Shown: positions 52,902 to 62,250, counted from the stretch's first letter. The stretch: 64,000 bases of DNA from an uncultured Clostridium sp. (GCA_903789665.1 CAIFEX010000010.1:27995-91994), one strand, 5' to 3'. Notes: generated by a model not told the origin, from the sequence alone. Numbers and translations are program-made.

Positions 52902-53705
52902 CTATTTACTATTTTGCATATCATTTTGGCTTTTCACATTACTCTGACTTTTAGAAGATTGTGTGTTTGAACTATTATTTTCAACTGCATTGAATTTACT
53001 ATTTAATATGATTATATCCACTCTCCTATTTCTGGCTCTTCCAGCTTCACTTGAATTATCAGCAATAGGCCTGTATTCACCATATCCAACCGCCGAAAGC
53101 TTTTGGGGCGGAATACCGGATTTCATTATAAGAAATTCAGTAACATTAGACGCCCTGTCACAGGATAATTTCCAATTGGAAGAATATTCGCTGTTACTAA
53201 TAGGCACATTATCTGTATGTCCTTCTATCCTAATGTAATTTCCCAATTGATTTAAAATCTTGCCCATGTCAGTAAGCTTTTGCTGAACTTGAGGTCTTAT
53301 TCCCGCTTTCCCGGTATCAAACAACAGAGTATCATTCATGCTAACTACAAGACCTCTTTCAGTTATTGTAGTAGATACACCACTGCTCATGCCGTTTTCT
53401 TTAAGGTATTTATCCACTTGTGATTTTAATTCCGCTAATTTTTTTTCTTCTTGAGCTGAATTCAGACTGTCTATTTTATTCACATCATCCTTAATGCTGG
53501 GTTTGTTGTCTTGACCTATTATAGTCTTTCCACCTCCCATGGCTACACTCAAAGATTCGGAAAGCTGTTTGTATTTATTTTGATCCACCTGACTCATGGA
53601 ATACATAACAATAAAAAATATCATAAGCAGTGTTATCAAATCAGAGTAAGTCAGCATCCATCTTAACCCCTCTGGTTTTTTGCTTGGTTTTTTCCTCCTT
53701 CTCAT
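52902..53705 (-). CDS. motB: Flagellar stator protein MotB
   Basis: 267 residues. Single N-terminal membrane segment with the proton-path Asp in LTYSDLITLLMIFF, then a linker and an OmpA-type peptidoglycan-binding domain (IEGHTDNVP, CDRASNVTEFL, RARNRRVDI). C-terminal Ser/Asn/Gln-rich tail. With MotA it forms the ion channel that drives the flagellar motor. Overlaps motA by four bases. No other flagellar genes are in the window. Confidence 0.95.
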   Translation of the reverse strand: MRRRKKPSKKPEGLRWMLTYSDLITLLMIFFIVMYSMSQVDQNKYKQLSESLSVAMGGGKTIIGQDNKPSIKDDVNKIDSLNSAQEEKKLAELKSQVDKYLKENGMSSGVSTTITERGLVVSMNDTLLFDTGKAGIRPQVQQKLTDMGKILNQLGNYIRIEGHTDNVPISNSEYSSNWKLSCDRASNVTEFLIMKSGIPPQKLSAVGYGEYRPIADNSSEAGRARNRRVDIIILNSKFNAVENNSSNTQSSKSQSNVKSQNDMQNSK

Positions 53706-54496
53706 ACTTGAGCCTTCCCTTCCAATTCTTCATATCTCAATAATTCTTCTTTATTCAAAAAGCTCTTCAATTTTTCCGCTATGGTATTCGGATTTATTCC
53801 TTCCTGAATATAGAGTACACCCTCAATAATAAGTGTCTTTTCCTTTACTTCCTTCTCATCTGCTTCTTTTAATCTATTTCCTATGGGGAGCCACAGAAGA
53901 TTTGCGGAACCAATACCATATAATGTAGCCAAAAATGCCAGTGCTATTTTAGGTCCTAATGTAGAAGTATCCTCCAAATTCCCCAAAACATGCACTAGCC
54001 CCATTACAGTACCTACAATACCCATAGTAGGTGCATAACCGCCTGCACTTTCAAATATATCGGCACCCTCTCTGTGTCTTTCTGACATAGAATCTAGTTC
54101 TAATTCCAATATACTTCTGACAGCTTGCGGATCTACTCCATCTACAACAAGTTGAAGACCTTTTTTTATAAAGGGATCTAGATTAGGATCATTAGAAACT
54201 TCGCCTTCCAAACTCAACAAACCATTTTTCCTTGTTTTATAGGATACATCCTTAAAATATGAAATTAAAGCCGGCAAATCTGTTTTCCTGGGATTAAAAA
54301 GTACTTTAAATATTTTAGGAATTCTTTTTAATATATCCATTGGGAAAGATAAACCTGTAGCACCAATTGTTCCACCAAAAACTATTATGGCCGCAGTAGC
54401 TCCTAAAAGTGCTGTTGCCTGACCACCTTCCAGCATATAACCAGCTACTACTGAAAATAACCCAAACAGCAAAAATATAACAACAGATATATCCAT
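53702..54496 (-). CDS. motA: Flagellar stator protein MotA
   Basis: 264 residues, four membrane segments. Family sequences: GGTIGATGLSFPMD, EGADIFESAGGYAPTMGIVGTVMGLVHVL and LAFLATLYGIGSANLLWLPI. The cytoplasmic loop has conserved charges that contact FliG. First gene of motAB; the stop overlaps the motB start. Shows that the cell is likely motile. Confidence 0.95.
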   Translation of the reverse strand: MDISVVIFLLFGLFSVVAGYMLEGGQATALLGATAAIIVFGGTIGATGLSFPMDILKRIPKIFKVLFNPRKTDLPALISYFKDVSYKTRKNGLLSLEGEVSNDPNLDPFIKKGLQLVVDGVDPQAVRSILELELDSMSERHREGADIFESAGGYAPTMGIVGTVMGLVHVLGNLEDTSTLGPKIALAFLATLYGIGSANLLWLPIGNRLKEADEKEVKEKTLIIEGVLYIQEGINPNTIAEKLKSFLNKEELLRYEELEGKAQV

Positions 54497-54705
54497 TTTT
54501 TCTCCTCCATCTAGTTAATTTAATCCTGGCTTTTAGTTTACACTTGTTACATCTATATAAATATTCGTATAAAATTTAATAGTCTTTACCGTTAATGCAA
54601 ATTATTCGGAGATATAAACTTCATTTATACAGGTTAATTTTTTAACACTTACAGGCACAGGTTTTTTATCTCTCTAGAATTAAATCCATACAGATACTTG
54701 TCCAA

Positions 54706-54742
54706 TTTAAAAAGACTACCATACTTAGGCAGTCTTTTTAAA
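54706..54742 (-). terminator. Terminator after the 2[4Fe-4S] ferredoxin gene
   Basis: On the minus strand TTTAAAAAGACTGCC pairs with GGTAGTCTTTTTAAA (one G-U), ending in a T5 run. It begins three bases after the ferredoxin stop. Confidence 0.85.
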
Positions 54743-54744
54743 TG

Positions 54745-54918
54745 TTAATCTTCCTGAACTGGTGCTCCTACCGGGCAAACATTAGCACAGTTTCCGCACT
54801 CTATACAGGTATCTGCATCTATTACAAATTGAGTATCCCCTTGACTTATAGCATCAACTGGGCATTCTGAAGCACATGTTCCACAACTTACACAAGCATC
54901 TGTAATTTTATATGCCAT
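54745..54918 (-). CDS. 2[4Fe-4S] clostridial ferredoxin
   Basis: 57 residues read directly from the sequence. It carries two complete cluster motifs, CVSCGTCASECP and CIECGNCANVCP, the standard bacterial two-cluster ferredoxin. N-terminus MAYKITDA, acidic C-terminus PVQED. AAGGAGG precedes the ATG. It carries low-potential electrons for fermentation enzymes, hydrogenase or Rnf. Monocistronic with its own terminator. Confidence 0.97.
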   Translation of the reverse strand: MAYKITDACVSCGTCASECPVDAISQGDTQFVIDADTCIECGNCANVCPVGAPVQED

Positions 54919-55005
54919 TTATGTCACACCTCCTTATAGATCCTACTATTATTTATCCTATCCCTTGCTATTCTACCATATTTATTATTACTTTTAAAGA
55001 GAATT

Positions 55006-55209
55006 TTATAATACCATGTAACCCATATCTTCAAGACACTGTATTATTTTATCCTCCGTTACAAAATAATTGTCATACACCACGTACACTTCACTTTTTT
55101 CTCTATTAATCTCAAAGGCAATAATTCCCTCATTGCTGGAAATGCAATGTCTTATTCTATTGATATCTTCGGAAGTACGCATATCAGAAACTTTAAGTAC
55201 GGATTTCAT
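55006..55209 (-). CDS. HMA-fold-like small protein lacking CxxC
   Basis: 67 residues. The pattern SVLKVSDMRTSEDINRIRHCISSNEGIIAFEINREKSEVYVVYDN...CLEDMGYMV follows the heavy-metal-associated (CopZ) ferredoxin-like fold. The copper-binding MxCxxC loop is replaced by SDMRTSED, so metal binding by the usual site is unlikely. AGAGAGGTGG precedes the ATG. It starts 11 bases after ricT, in the same operon. Confidence 0.7.
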   Translation of the reverse strand: MKSVLKVSDMRTSEDINRIRHCISSNEGIIAFEINREKSEVYVVYDNYFVTEDKIIQCLEDMGYMVL

Positions 55210-55220
55210 ATGCCACCTCT

Positions 55221-56141
55221 CTAATCCTCTTTAAATAATTTTTTAATTGAATTTGCATCTGTTTTTTCCACATTTTCATTTTCCGTATTGACTTCTACCT
55301 CATCATCATTTGCGCTGTCTTCAAATTCCCCTGAAACCATTTCAACTTGGTCTATAGATACTTCTTTTAATACATCCTCCCCATCTTCATTTTTTATTTT
55401 TACTTTAACATTTTCCTTCACAACAGAATTTCCTATAACCTCTCCACTTCCATAATCCGTTTTTATAATGGAACCTTTTTTAGGTAATTTTTGTCTTATC
55501 TTTTCATATGCCTCCTGTTCATAATTCAAGCAGCACATAAGTCTTCCACATATACCGGATATTTTAGTTGGATTCAAAGATAAATTTTGTTCTTTTGCCA
55601 TTTTTATAGATACAGGCACAAAATCCCCCAAAAATGTGGAACAGCACATAATCCTTCCGCAAGGACCCAATCCACCTATCATTTTGGCTTCATCCCTTAC
55701 CCCTATTTGCCTAAGTTCTATCCTTGTTCTGAATATAGAAGCAAGATCCTTTACCAATTCCCTAAAGTCCACCCTGCCGTCTGCGGTAAAATAAAAAATT
55801 ACTTTATTATTATCAAACGTATATTCCACGTCTATAAGTTTCATCTTTAAATTATGCTGTTTGATTTTTTCTACACATATTCCAAAAGCTTTTTTTTCCT
55901 TCTTCTTATTATCATTGTACTTCTTTATATCTTCTCCCGTAGCCACTCTTAAGACATTTTTAAGTGGTGAAACAATATCACTTTCATCTATATTTTTCGG
56001 TTTTATGACACATCTGCCAAATTCAACTCCCCTTGCTGTCTCTACTATTACGTTGTCTTCTTTTTGTATATCTAAATCAGCCGGTGAAAAATAATATATT
56101 TTACCTGCTTTCTTAAAACGTACACCTACTACCATTACCAT
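55221..56141 (-). CDS. ricT: RicT (YaaT) PSP1-domain protein of the Y-complex
   Basis: 306 residues. The PSP1 domain has the conserved cysteine groups GPCGRIMCC and GICGRLMCCLNYE, which hold Fe-S clusters in the RicAFT (Y) complex. In B. subtilis the complex affects RNase Y maturation of mRNAs, sporulation and competence. Acidic C-terminal tail (EDSANDDEVEVNTENENVE) as in other clostridia. Follows holB by 7 bases. Confidence 0.95.
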   Translation of the reverse strand: MVMVVGVRFKKAGKIYYFSPADLDIQKEDNVIVETARGVEFGRCVIKPKNIDESDIVSPLKNVLRVATGEDIKKYNDNKKKEKKAFGICVEKIKQHNLKMKLIDVEYTFDNNKVIFYFTADGRVDFRELVKDLASIFRTRIELRQIGVRDEAKMIGGLGPCGRIMCCSTFLGDFVPVSIKMAKEQNLSLNPTKISGICGRLMCCLNYEQEAYEKIRQKLPKKGSIIKTDYGSGEVIGNSVVKENVKVKIKNEDGEDVLKEVSIDQVEMVSGEFEDSANDDEVEVNTENENVEKTDANSIKKLFKED

Positions 56142-56148
56142 ATTTAAT

Positions 56149-57093
56149 CTATACCTCCTGCATTTTCACCAACATAGAATCAAAAACCAATGCCGGATTA
56201 ACGTTTTTTCCCAGTTTTCCTTTAGTTGCCTTGACAATATTAACAAGAGCATTTAACTTTTTAAATGAAAACATTTCACTTATAATTTTTATATATTCAA
56301 ATTTATCCGCATTTACAATCAACTTTTTATTGCCTGTTTCCTTATACACAAGTACATCACGTATATACGCCAAAATGCAAGTTAGTATTTCCTGCCACTC
56401 ATCTTTTATACTGAGCAAATAATTAGAAAATCGTAAAAAATAATCCACGTCATCATCTTTCAACCTTTTGAGCATATCCGCGACAGCATCCCTTATTTCA
56501 CATAAATGAGAGTCGGAAATGAATCTTTCCGCTCTCCCAGGTATTCCGTCACTAAAAGCTAGAACGGAATTGATCTCCTCTTCATCCAACTGAGGATATC
56601 TATTTCCCAAAAACAAAAGCATATCCTCTTGACTCAACCTGTTAAACTTGTAAACCTGGCACCTAGATTTTATTGTATCCAAAATGCCATCCAATTTTTC
56701 ACATAGAAGCACCATAAAGCTTTCTAAAGGGGGTTCTTCTATAGTTTTTAGCAATGCATTTTGGGCTGCTTCTGTCATTTTATCAGCATTATATATTATT
56801 ATCACCTTTTTATCACACTCATAAGGCTTTTTATTTATCTCTTCAATTATATTTTTTGACTCTTCTATTCCAATGGATTTTCTTCCTTTAGGCACTTTAA
56901 ACTCAATCATATCAACATAAGGTTTTAGTTCATTCTTACCCAATACTCTTATAGCCATTTCTTTAGCAACCATACTCTTGCCTATACCATTTTCCCCTAC
57001 TAAAATATGGGCATGTGAAAATCTGTTCAATTTTATGGAATTTTTTATCTGCAATTTTATACCCTGATGTCCTATTATTCTATAAGAGCTCAC
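56149..57093 (-). CDS. holB: DNA polymerase III delta-prime subunit
   Basis: 314 residues. AAA+ fold: SHAHILVGENGIGKSMVAKE (Walker A), IIIYNADKMTEAAQNALLKTIEEPP (Walker B and SRC-like region: IKSRCQVY). Part of the sliding-clamp loader. The Cys4 zinc module seen in most bacterial delta-prime proteins between Walker A and B is missing. Located between darA and ricT as in Bacillus. Confidence 0.93.
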   Translation of the reverse strand: MSSYRIIGHQGIKLQIKNSIKLNRFSHAHILVGENGIGKSMVAKEMAIRVLGKNELKPYVDMIEFKVPKGRKSIGIEESKNIIEEINKKPYECDKKVIIIYNADKMTEAAQNALLKTIEEPPLESFMVLLCEKLDGILDTIKSRCQVYKFNRLSQEDMLLFLGNRYPQLDEEEINSVLAFSDGIPGRAERFISDSHLCEIRDAVADMLKRLKDDDVDYFLRFSNYLLSIKDEWQEILTCILAYIRDVLVYKETGNKKLIVNADKFEYIKIISEMFSFKKLNALVNIVKATKGKLGKNVNPALVFDSMLVKMQEV

Positions 57094-57108
57094 TAAATAT
57101 TCCTCCTG

Positions 57109-57438
57109 TTAAATTCTTATGAATTTATCCACGTCCACCACAAATATATTAGCTCCTCCAACTTCTACTTCCACTGGATAGGGCATATATACTCCTGTAG
57201 AGCTGGCAACAGATGAAGGAGTCGTTATAATCTGTTTCCTGGTTTTACAGATTTTTTCTATACGATCTATAACCTTATCCACGTCTTTTTCTTCAACGCC
57301 TATCATCAAAGTGGTATTACCTGCTTTTAAAAATCCTCCTGTAGTAGCAAGTTTAGTTACTTCAAATCCACCTTCCGTCAAAGTTTCCAACAAGTCGCCA
57401 GCATCGTCATCTTGAACAATAGCTATAATCAACTTCAT
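57109..57438 (-). CDS. darA: Cyclic-di-AMP receptor DarA (PstA/YaaQ), PII-like
   Basis: 109 residues. MKLIIAIVQDDDAGDLLETL, TKLATTGGFLKAGNTTLMIGVE and the GVYMPYPVEVEVGGA loop are hallmarks of the PII-like c-di-AMP-binding protein. It signals c-di-AMP levels, but its target is not established. AAGGAGG precedes the ATG. Between tmk and holB, the conserved order. Confidence 0.95.
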   Translation of the reverse strand: MKLIIAIVQDDDAGDLLETLTEGGFEVTKLATTGGFLKAGNTTLMIGVEEKDVDKVIDRIEKICKTRKQIITTPSSVASSTGVYMPYPVEVEVGGANIFVVDVDKFIRI

Positions 57439-57552
57439 AAGGGTTCCTCCTTATCACCTATTTAATTCAAGAAATATTCCTCAAATTAATATAATAATTA
57501 TAACATAATTTTCATTATCTTATGTCAGTTTAGATACTAACTTTATTATACT

Positions 57553-58242
57553 TTATTTAAGTATATTTTTTACTAGAAAATATATATCTTTATGTACTTC
57601 ATCCACACTCTTTATTTTTCCGTTCTGTACACAAGAGACCTTATTCCAATTATATCTGTCAGAAATATATAATGCATTTTCATAGGATTTCGTTAAATAG
57701 CGATAATTACTTTCATGTATATCTTTTATGGAATTTCCCGTAAATTTATTGTCCCTATGGACAACAAGTTGCCTGCTGTATTCAGGCGGCATATCCAAGA
57801 ATATTACACAATCAGGTACAGGAAGTTCAAATATATTGAATTCAAAATCCCAAAGCCAGCCTAAGAATTTATTCTTTTCTTTTAAATCATCAATTTTAGA
57901 AGCCTGATGTATCATATTTGCTGTAGTGTATCTATCTGCCAATACTATTCCACCTTGATCGTAAAACTTTTTCCATTTCATTTTATATGACGCAAATCTA
58001 TCCACGCTGTAAAATGTAGAAGCTGCATAGGCATTAACATCTTCAGGGTCTTTCCCGAAATCTCCGTTTAAATACATTTTGACAAGAGCTGAAGAATTAC
58101 TGGCATAATCAGGATATTCCACTTTTGTTATATCGTATTTTTCTTTCAAAAGTCTCTTATAAAGTATTTCCGTCTGCGTTGCTTTGCCGCTTCCATCACA
58201 TCCTTCTATAACTATAAGTTTTCCCTTTAATGATGATTTCAA
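57553..58242 (-). CDS. tmk: Thymidylate kinase (long variant)
   Basis: About 229 residues, longer than most bacterial TMPKs. P-loop GCDGSGKATQ, substrate segment EYPDY, DR(Y/F) lid ADRYTTANMIHQ and base-binding FLDMPPEYS are present. The P-loop has Lys-Ala-Thr where Lys-Thr-Thr is usual. It makes dTDP from dTMP. GGAGG overlaps the first in-frame codons; TTG 58242 with 8-base spacing is the likely start. It sits right after the yaaO-type gene. Confidence 0.88.
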   Translation of the reverse strand: MKSSLKGKLIVIEGCDGSGKATQTEILYKRLLKEKYDITKVEYPDYASNSSALVKMYLNGDFGKDPEDVNAYAASTFYSVDRFASYKMKWKKFYDQGGIVLADRYTTANMIHQASKIDDLKEKNKFLGWLWDFEFNIFELPVPDCVIFLDMPPEYSRQLVVHRDNKFTGNSIKDIHESNYRYLTKSYENALYISDRYNWNKVSCVQNGKIKSVDEVHKDIYFLVKNILK

Positions 58243-58260
58243 TTTCATTTCCTCCAAAAT

Positions 58261-59715
58261 TTATTTGATAATTTTTATTTCATTGTCCTTTATCCCTATC
58301 AAATCCGCCCCATTTTCAACATAATAGCTGATAATTTCTACAATATTTCTGTCTATCAATTCTCCCATCAGAAGTATGGGAACTCCCGGCGGATAAGGTA
58401 TTACATTCACCCCGCTTATTTTTCCTACGGAATCGCCCAAACTCACACCTTGTTTTTCCCTTCTCAAAGCTTCCCAAGGTAACATTTTAGCCTCAGGTAT
58501 ATCATATTCAACTATATCCAAACATTTATGCTTAAGCTTATCCAGATTGCAATTTTTCAATGCATTATATAATGCATCATATTCTTCCTTCCTGTTAAAG
58601 GGTGAAAAGATAAGTATTACATTTGAACTGTCGCTCATCTCACACTGTATTCCGCATTTTCTTAAATATTTCAGCAATAAATTTCCATCAAAATTTTTTT
58701 CCAGGTTTATAACATATCTAGTTGTATCCATATCCCATATATCAGGTAAATTTGCATCCATACTGTGTTCCCTATTAAAACTTGCTATATCTTCTCTCCC
58801 GATTATGCTCAGACCACTTACAGAATTTATTTTTTCCCCATAATATTGATTCCTTTTAATAAGTTTTCCATAATCCCTGCATCCGTATTCTTCCAAATAA
58901 AACCTGGCATAATCCATGGAACAAAGCGCTATATAGGAAGGACTAGTACTTGAAAATACATCGAAATAAAAATCTGCCCTGTCAATATCGTCTTCGTTAT
59001 TAACGTGAAGATAAGCACTTTGAGTCAAACTGCACAGAGTTTTATGAGCACTTGTAACTACCATATCTGCTCCCAGTTTTACCGCACTTTTAGGTAAATC
59101 CGGGTGAATTCCAAAATGAGCTCCATGCGCACAGTCAACCAATACCTTCATATTATACTTTTTAGCTTCTTCTATTATAAGCTTTAAATTACTGCACAAG
59201 CCATAATAATTAGGATATGTAACTACGATGCCCTTGGCATCTTTATTTTTTTTTATAATTTGTAAAAAATGCTCCAAATCTATAGAAACTGGAGCATTTA
59301 ATCTTTTACTTATAATATTTTTTAAATATACGGGTTTTAATTTTCTCATAATTATACCATTGAATATGGAACTATGGCAGCTTCTTCCCACTAAGATCTT
59401 ATCACCCTCATTAAAACTGCTAAATAGCATTATCATATTTCCAGAGGTGCTGCCATTGACTAAAAAATAAGATTTTTTGCTTCCATAAAAATCCCTAAGA
59501 CGCTCACTTGCATCTAATATTATACCCTTCTGGTTATGAAGGTTGTCTACACCCTCTATTTCTGTAATATCAAACTTTAAAATATTGTCTGCAAATTTTC
59601 TTCCTATAGAAGTATTATAAAATCCCCTTCCATTTTTATGTCCAGGCATACAAAAGGATATATTGTTTTCCTTAATATACTTCAAGACTCCATTTAAAAG
59701 TGGTAATTCTGACAA
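58261..59715 (-). CDS. Orn/Lys/Arg decarboxylase-family PLP enzyme (YaaO-like)
   Basis: 484 residues. Fold type I PLP enzyme: FCMPGHKNGRGF, LVNGSTSGN, VDCAHGAHFG and the PLP-lysine motif VVTSAHKTLCSLTQ. A C-terminal decarboxylase domain ends with GVNVIPYPPGVPILLMGE. Probably decarboxylates a basic amino acid (lysine, arginine or ornithine) to a polyamine; the substrate is not readable. TTG start with AGAGGAGAG; it overlaps the csfB 3' end by 22 bases. In B. subtilis yaaO also precedes tmk. Confidence 0.92.
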   Translation of the reverse strand: MSELPLLNGVLKYIKENNISFCMPGHKNGRGFYNTSIGRKFADNILKFDITEIEGVDNLHNQKGIILDASERLRDFYGSKKSYFLVNGSTSGNMIMLFSSFNEGDKILVGRSCHSSIFNGIIMRKLKPVYLKNIISKRLNAPVSIDLEHFLQIIKKNKDAKGIVVTYPNYYGLCSNLKLIIEEAKKYNMKVLVDCAHGAHFGIHPDLPKSAVKLGADMVVTSAHKTLCSLTQSAYLHVNNEDDIDRADFYFDVFSSTSPSYIALCSMDYARFYLEEYGCRDYGKLIKRNQYYGEKINSVSGLSIIGREDIASFNREHSMDANLPDIWDMDTTRYVINLEKNFDGNLLLKYLRKCGIQCEMSDSSNVILIFSPFNRKEEYDALYNALKNCNLDKLKHKCLDIVEYDIPEAKMLPWEALRREKQGVSLGDSVGKISGVNVIPYPPGVPILLMGELIDRNIVEIISYYVENGADLIGIKDNEIKIIK

Positions 59716-59906
59716 TTCTTTGTCTCTCCTCTTATTATATAATGTACTATAGTCTTCTTTATTCTTTTCCTATAGTGCTCGTAAAAATCCAAATTATTTT
59801 TTAATTTCAACAGTCTTTCTTCGCAGGAGGAACAAATCCCTCTGCCATATATTATTATACCATTACTCAAAGGCTTTCCACATATAATACAATATTTTTT
59901 TTTCAT
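59694..59906 (-). CDS. csfB: Anti-sigma-G factor Gin (CsfB)
   Basis: 70 residues. Two zinc-binding pairs, CIICG (Cys6, Cys9) and CSSC (Cys25, Cys28), then basic helices, match the Gin family. In B. subtilis it blocks sigma-G in the forespore until engulfment is complete and also inhibits sigma-E. AGGAGG six bases ahead of the ATG. Overlaps the downstream decarboxylase start. Another sporulation gene in the window. Confidence 0.92.
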   Translation of the reverse strand: MKKKYCIICGKPLSNGIIIYGRGICSSCEERLLKLKNNLDFYEHYRKRIKKTIVHYIIRGETKNCQNYHF

Positions 59907-60158
59907 TCATATCCTCCTAGTAAGTCGTATTTGCAAATTAATAAAATAAGTTTATTATTTAAATTCTTACCTTTTAATGTAGATGATATTCAATTTTATT
60001 TTTTCTTATAATATATAATATTCAATTTTACACTAAAATTTGTTTTGTCCACCTAAATAATTTTATTTTTATTTATACTAAGTATTTAAAATTATATTTT
60101 ATAAGTTATAATATATGTAACTACATTTAATTTAAATTTCAGCGGAGGATTTCATCAT

Positions 60159-61100
60159 ATGATTTCAATTTATAAAACCATGGATACATCAAACAAGTTA
60201 CAGGCTCTAGATACTATAGAACACGGATGTTGGATCAATATTGTAGCTCCTACGGATGAAGATCTGCTTCTGATATCAAAAAAATCGGGAGTTTCATTGG
60301 ATTTTCTAAGAGCTGCCCTCGACGAAGAAGAAACATCCCGTATAGATACCGAAGATAATAACTTACTGGTAATAGTTGACATACCTTTTACAGAAATGGA
60401 AGTTAATTCCTTGACTTATGATTCCTATCCTCTGGCAATTATCCATACGGAATTTAACCTGATAACAGTTTGTTTGAAAAACAGCAAAATACTTACAGAT
60501 TTTATAGATGGAAAGGTCAAATCCTTTTATACCTTTAAACGTTCCAGATTTATTTTACAGATACTATACAGAATAGCAAGCTACTATTTGCTCTATCTGA
60601 GACAAATAGATAAAAAAAGTGTAATGATAGAGCAAAAGCTGCACAGATCCATGAAAAATAAGGAATTTATTCAGCTTCTATCGCTGGAAAAATCTCTTGT
60701 TTATTTTTCTACATCATTAAAGGCAAATGAAATAACTTTAGAAAAAATGCTGAAATTAGAGATTTTACAGAAATATCCTGAAGATCAAGATATAATGGAA
60801 GATGTCATTATCGAAAATAAGCAGGCAATAGAAATGACAAATATCTACAGCAATATTTTAGGCGGAACTATGGATGCATTTGCCTCTGTAGTATCCAACA
60901 ATCTAAATATAGTAATGAAATTTTTAGCCTCTGTAACTATAGTTATGTCCATTCCAAACATAATATTCGGCTCCTTTGGAATGAATTTAAAGGGAATACC
61001 CTTTGCTGCTTATAAAAATGGCTTTTGGAGCGTATATGTAATAACAGCCGTTATTTGTGTAATATGTATAATATTCTTGAAAAAAAGGGATTTATTTTAA
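60159..61100 (+). CDS. CorA-family divalent metal transporter
   Basis: 313 residues. Cytoplasmic N-terminal domain, long stalk helix (IDKKSVMIEQKLHRSMKNKEF), and two C-terminal membrane segments with the pore motif GMNLKG (the GMN selectivity filter) and the basic end LKKRDLF. Moves Mg2+, possibly Co2+ or Zn2+. GGAGG precedes the ATG. Followed 21 bases later by the LD-carboxypeptidase gene. Divergent from csfB; the 252-base gap shows no feature I can name. Confidence 0.93.
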   Translation: MISIYKTMDTSNKLQALDTIEHGCWINIVAPTDEDLLLISKKSGVSLDFLRAALDEEETSRIDTEDNNLLVIVDIPFTEMEVNSLTYDSYPLAIIHTEFNLITVCLKNSKILTDFIDGKVKSFYTFKRSRFILQILYRIASYYLLYLRQIDKKSVMIEQKLHRSMKNKEFIQLLSLEKSLVYFSTSLKANEITLEKMLKLEILQKYPEDQDIMEDVIIENKQAIEMTNIYSNILGGTMDAFASVVSNNLNIVMKFLASVTIVMSIPNIIFGSFGMNLKGIPFAAYKNGFWSVYVITAVICVICIIFLKKRDLF

Positions 61101-61121
61101 TTAATTTTGGGATGTGATATT

Positions 61122-62036
61122 TTGATTGGAAAGAGATTGAAAAAAGGGGATACCATAGGTATTATATCTCCATCAGGTGCCTTGGAACCTGAAAAAATAG
61201 AAAATAGCCTTAAGACCTTAAATGATCTTGGCTTTAATATAAAAGAGGGAAAACACATATATGACAGGTGGGGTTACCTGGCGGGAAAAGATATGGACAG
61301 AGCCCAAGACTTAATGGACATGTTTATGGATCAAGAGGTTGATATGATATTATGTACACGGGGCGGTTACGGCACTATGAGAATATTGGATCTGATAGAT
61401 TTCAATATAATAGGAAAAAATCCCAAGATATTTGCCGGATTCAGCGACATAACCGCATTGTTGAATAGCATATTTCAAAGGTGCGGTATTATTACCTTTC
61501 ATTCTCCTATGTGTAATACGGACTTTGATGATTTTACATTAAAAAGTTTTTTGAATACATTAATGAACGGCCACTCTTCACTTATCATAGAAAACCCTGA
61601 AAATATACCTACAAATTATTTTAACGGTGAATATGCAAGTGGAAAACTAATTGGAGGCAATCTATCATTGATATGCAGTTTACTTGGTACCCCCTATTCC
61701 ATAGACACTACAGATAAAATACTGTTTATAGAAGATATAGGTGAAGAACCTTATCGAATTGACAGAATGCTCACCCAGCTTACATTAAGCGGCGATCTTC
61801 AAAAATGCAGGGGGTTCATCATAGGTCAATTCAAAAACTGTCAGCTTCCACACTATGAACGAAGTCTCACTTTGACCGAAATATTAGAAGATAGAATACT
61901 GAGTTTAAAAAAGCCTACCTTAAGCAACTTTCAATCGGGTCATTCTTATCCAAGAATAACTCTTCCAATCGGCACCAACGTAGAAGTTGATTTCAAGGAG
62001 GGAAAAATCAATTTATTGGAACCTGCAGTAAAATGA
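61122..62036 (+). CDS. LD-carboxypeptidase (peptidase family S66, LdcA/MccF)
   Basis: About 304 residues. KKGDTIGIISPSG start, catalytic serine in GFSDITALL, RGGYGTMR (nucleophile elbow approach), GGNLSLICSLLGTPY, catalytic Glu region IGEEPYRIDRML and His in SGHSYPRITLPIG. It trims the terminal D-Ala of murein tetrapeptides, or cleaves microcin-type amides in MccF members. TTG 61107 is in frame, but GGGATGTGAT before TTG 61122 is the better RBS/start. Confidence 0.92.
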   Translation: MIGKRLKKGDTIGIISPSGALEPEKIENSLKTLNDLGFNIKEGKHIYDRWGYLAGKDMDRAQDLMDMFMDQEVDMILCTRGGYGTMRILDLIDFNIIGKNPKIFAGFSDITALLNSIFQRCGIITFHSPMCNTDFDDFTLKSFLNTLMNGHSSLIIENPENIPTNYFNGEYASGKLIGGNLSLICSLLGTPYSIDTTDKILFIEDIGEEPYRIDRMLTQLTLSGDLQKCRGFIIGQFKNCQLPHYERSLTLTEILEDRILSLKKPTLSNFQSGHSYPRITLPIGTNVEVDFKEGKINLLEPAVK

Positions 62037-62043
62037 TAAATAT

Positions 62044-62075
62044 AAAGCAGCCTTTTTACCAAATAGACTGCTTTA
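62044..62075 (+). terminator. Terminator after the LD-carboxypeptidase gene
   Basis: AAAGCAG...CTGCTTT with a 17-base loop, then ATTA, ten bases past the stop. Confidence 0.6.
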
Positions 62076-62089
62076 TTACTATACTTATA

Positions 62090-62163
<74 letters not shown>

Positions 62164-62185
62164 CTATTAATATTCAACGAACTTT

Positions 62186-62215
62186 ATTATATCATTAATA
62201 CATATATCCTGTCAA
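62186..62215 (-). promoter_or_regulatory. Promoter of tRNA-Cys
   Basis: Perfect TTGACA (62215-62210), 18 bases, perfect TATAAT (62191-62186) on the minus strand, 22 bases upstream of the mature tRNA. It overlaps the divergent cobB promoter area, where a TATAAT lies at 62227-62232 on the plus strand. Confidence 0.8.
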
Positions 62216-62250
62216 TCCAAATATGTTATAATATAGACAGAGGTGATATT

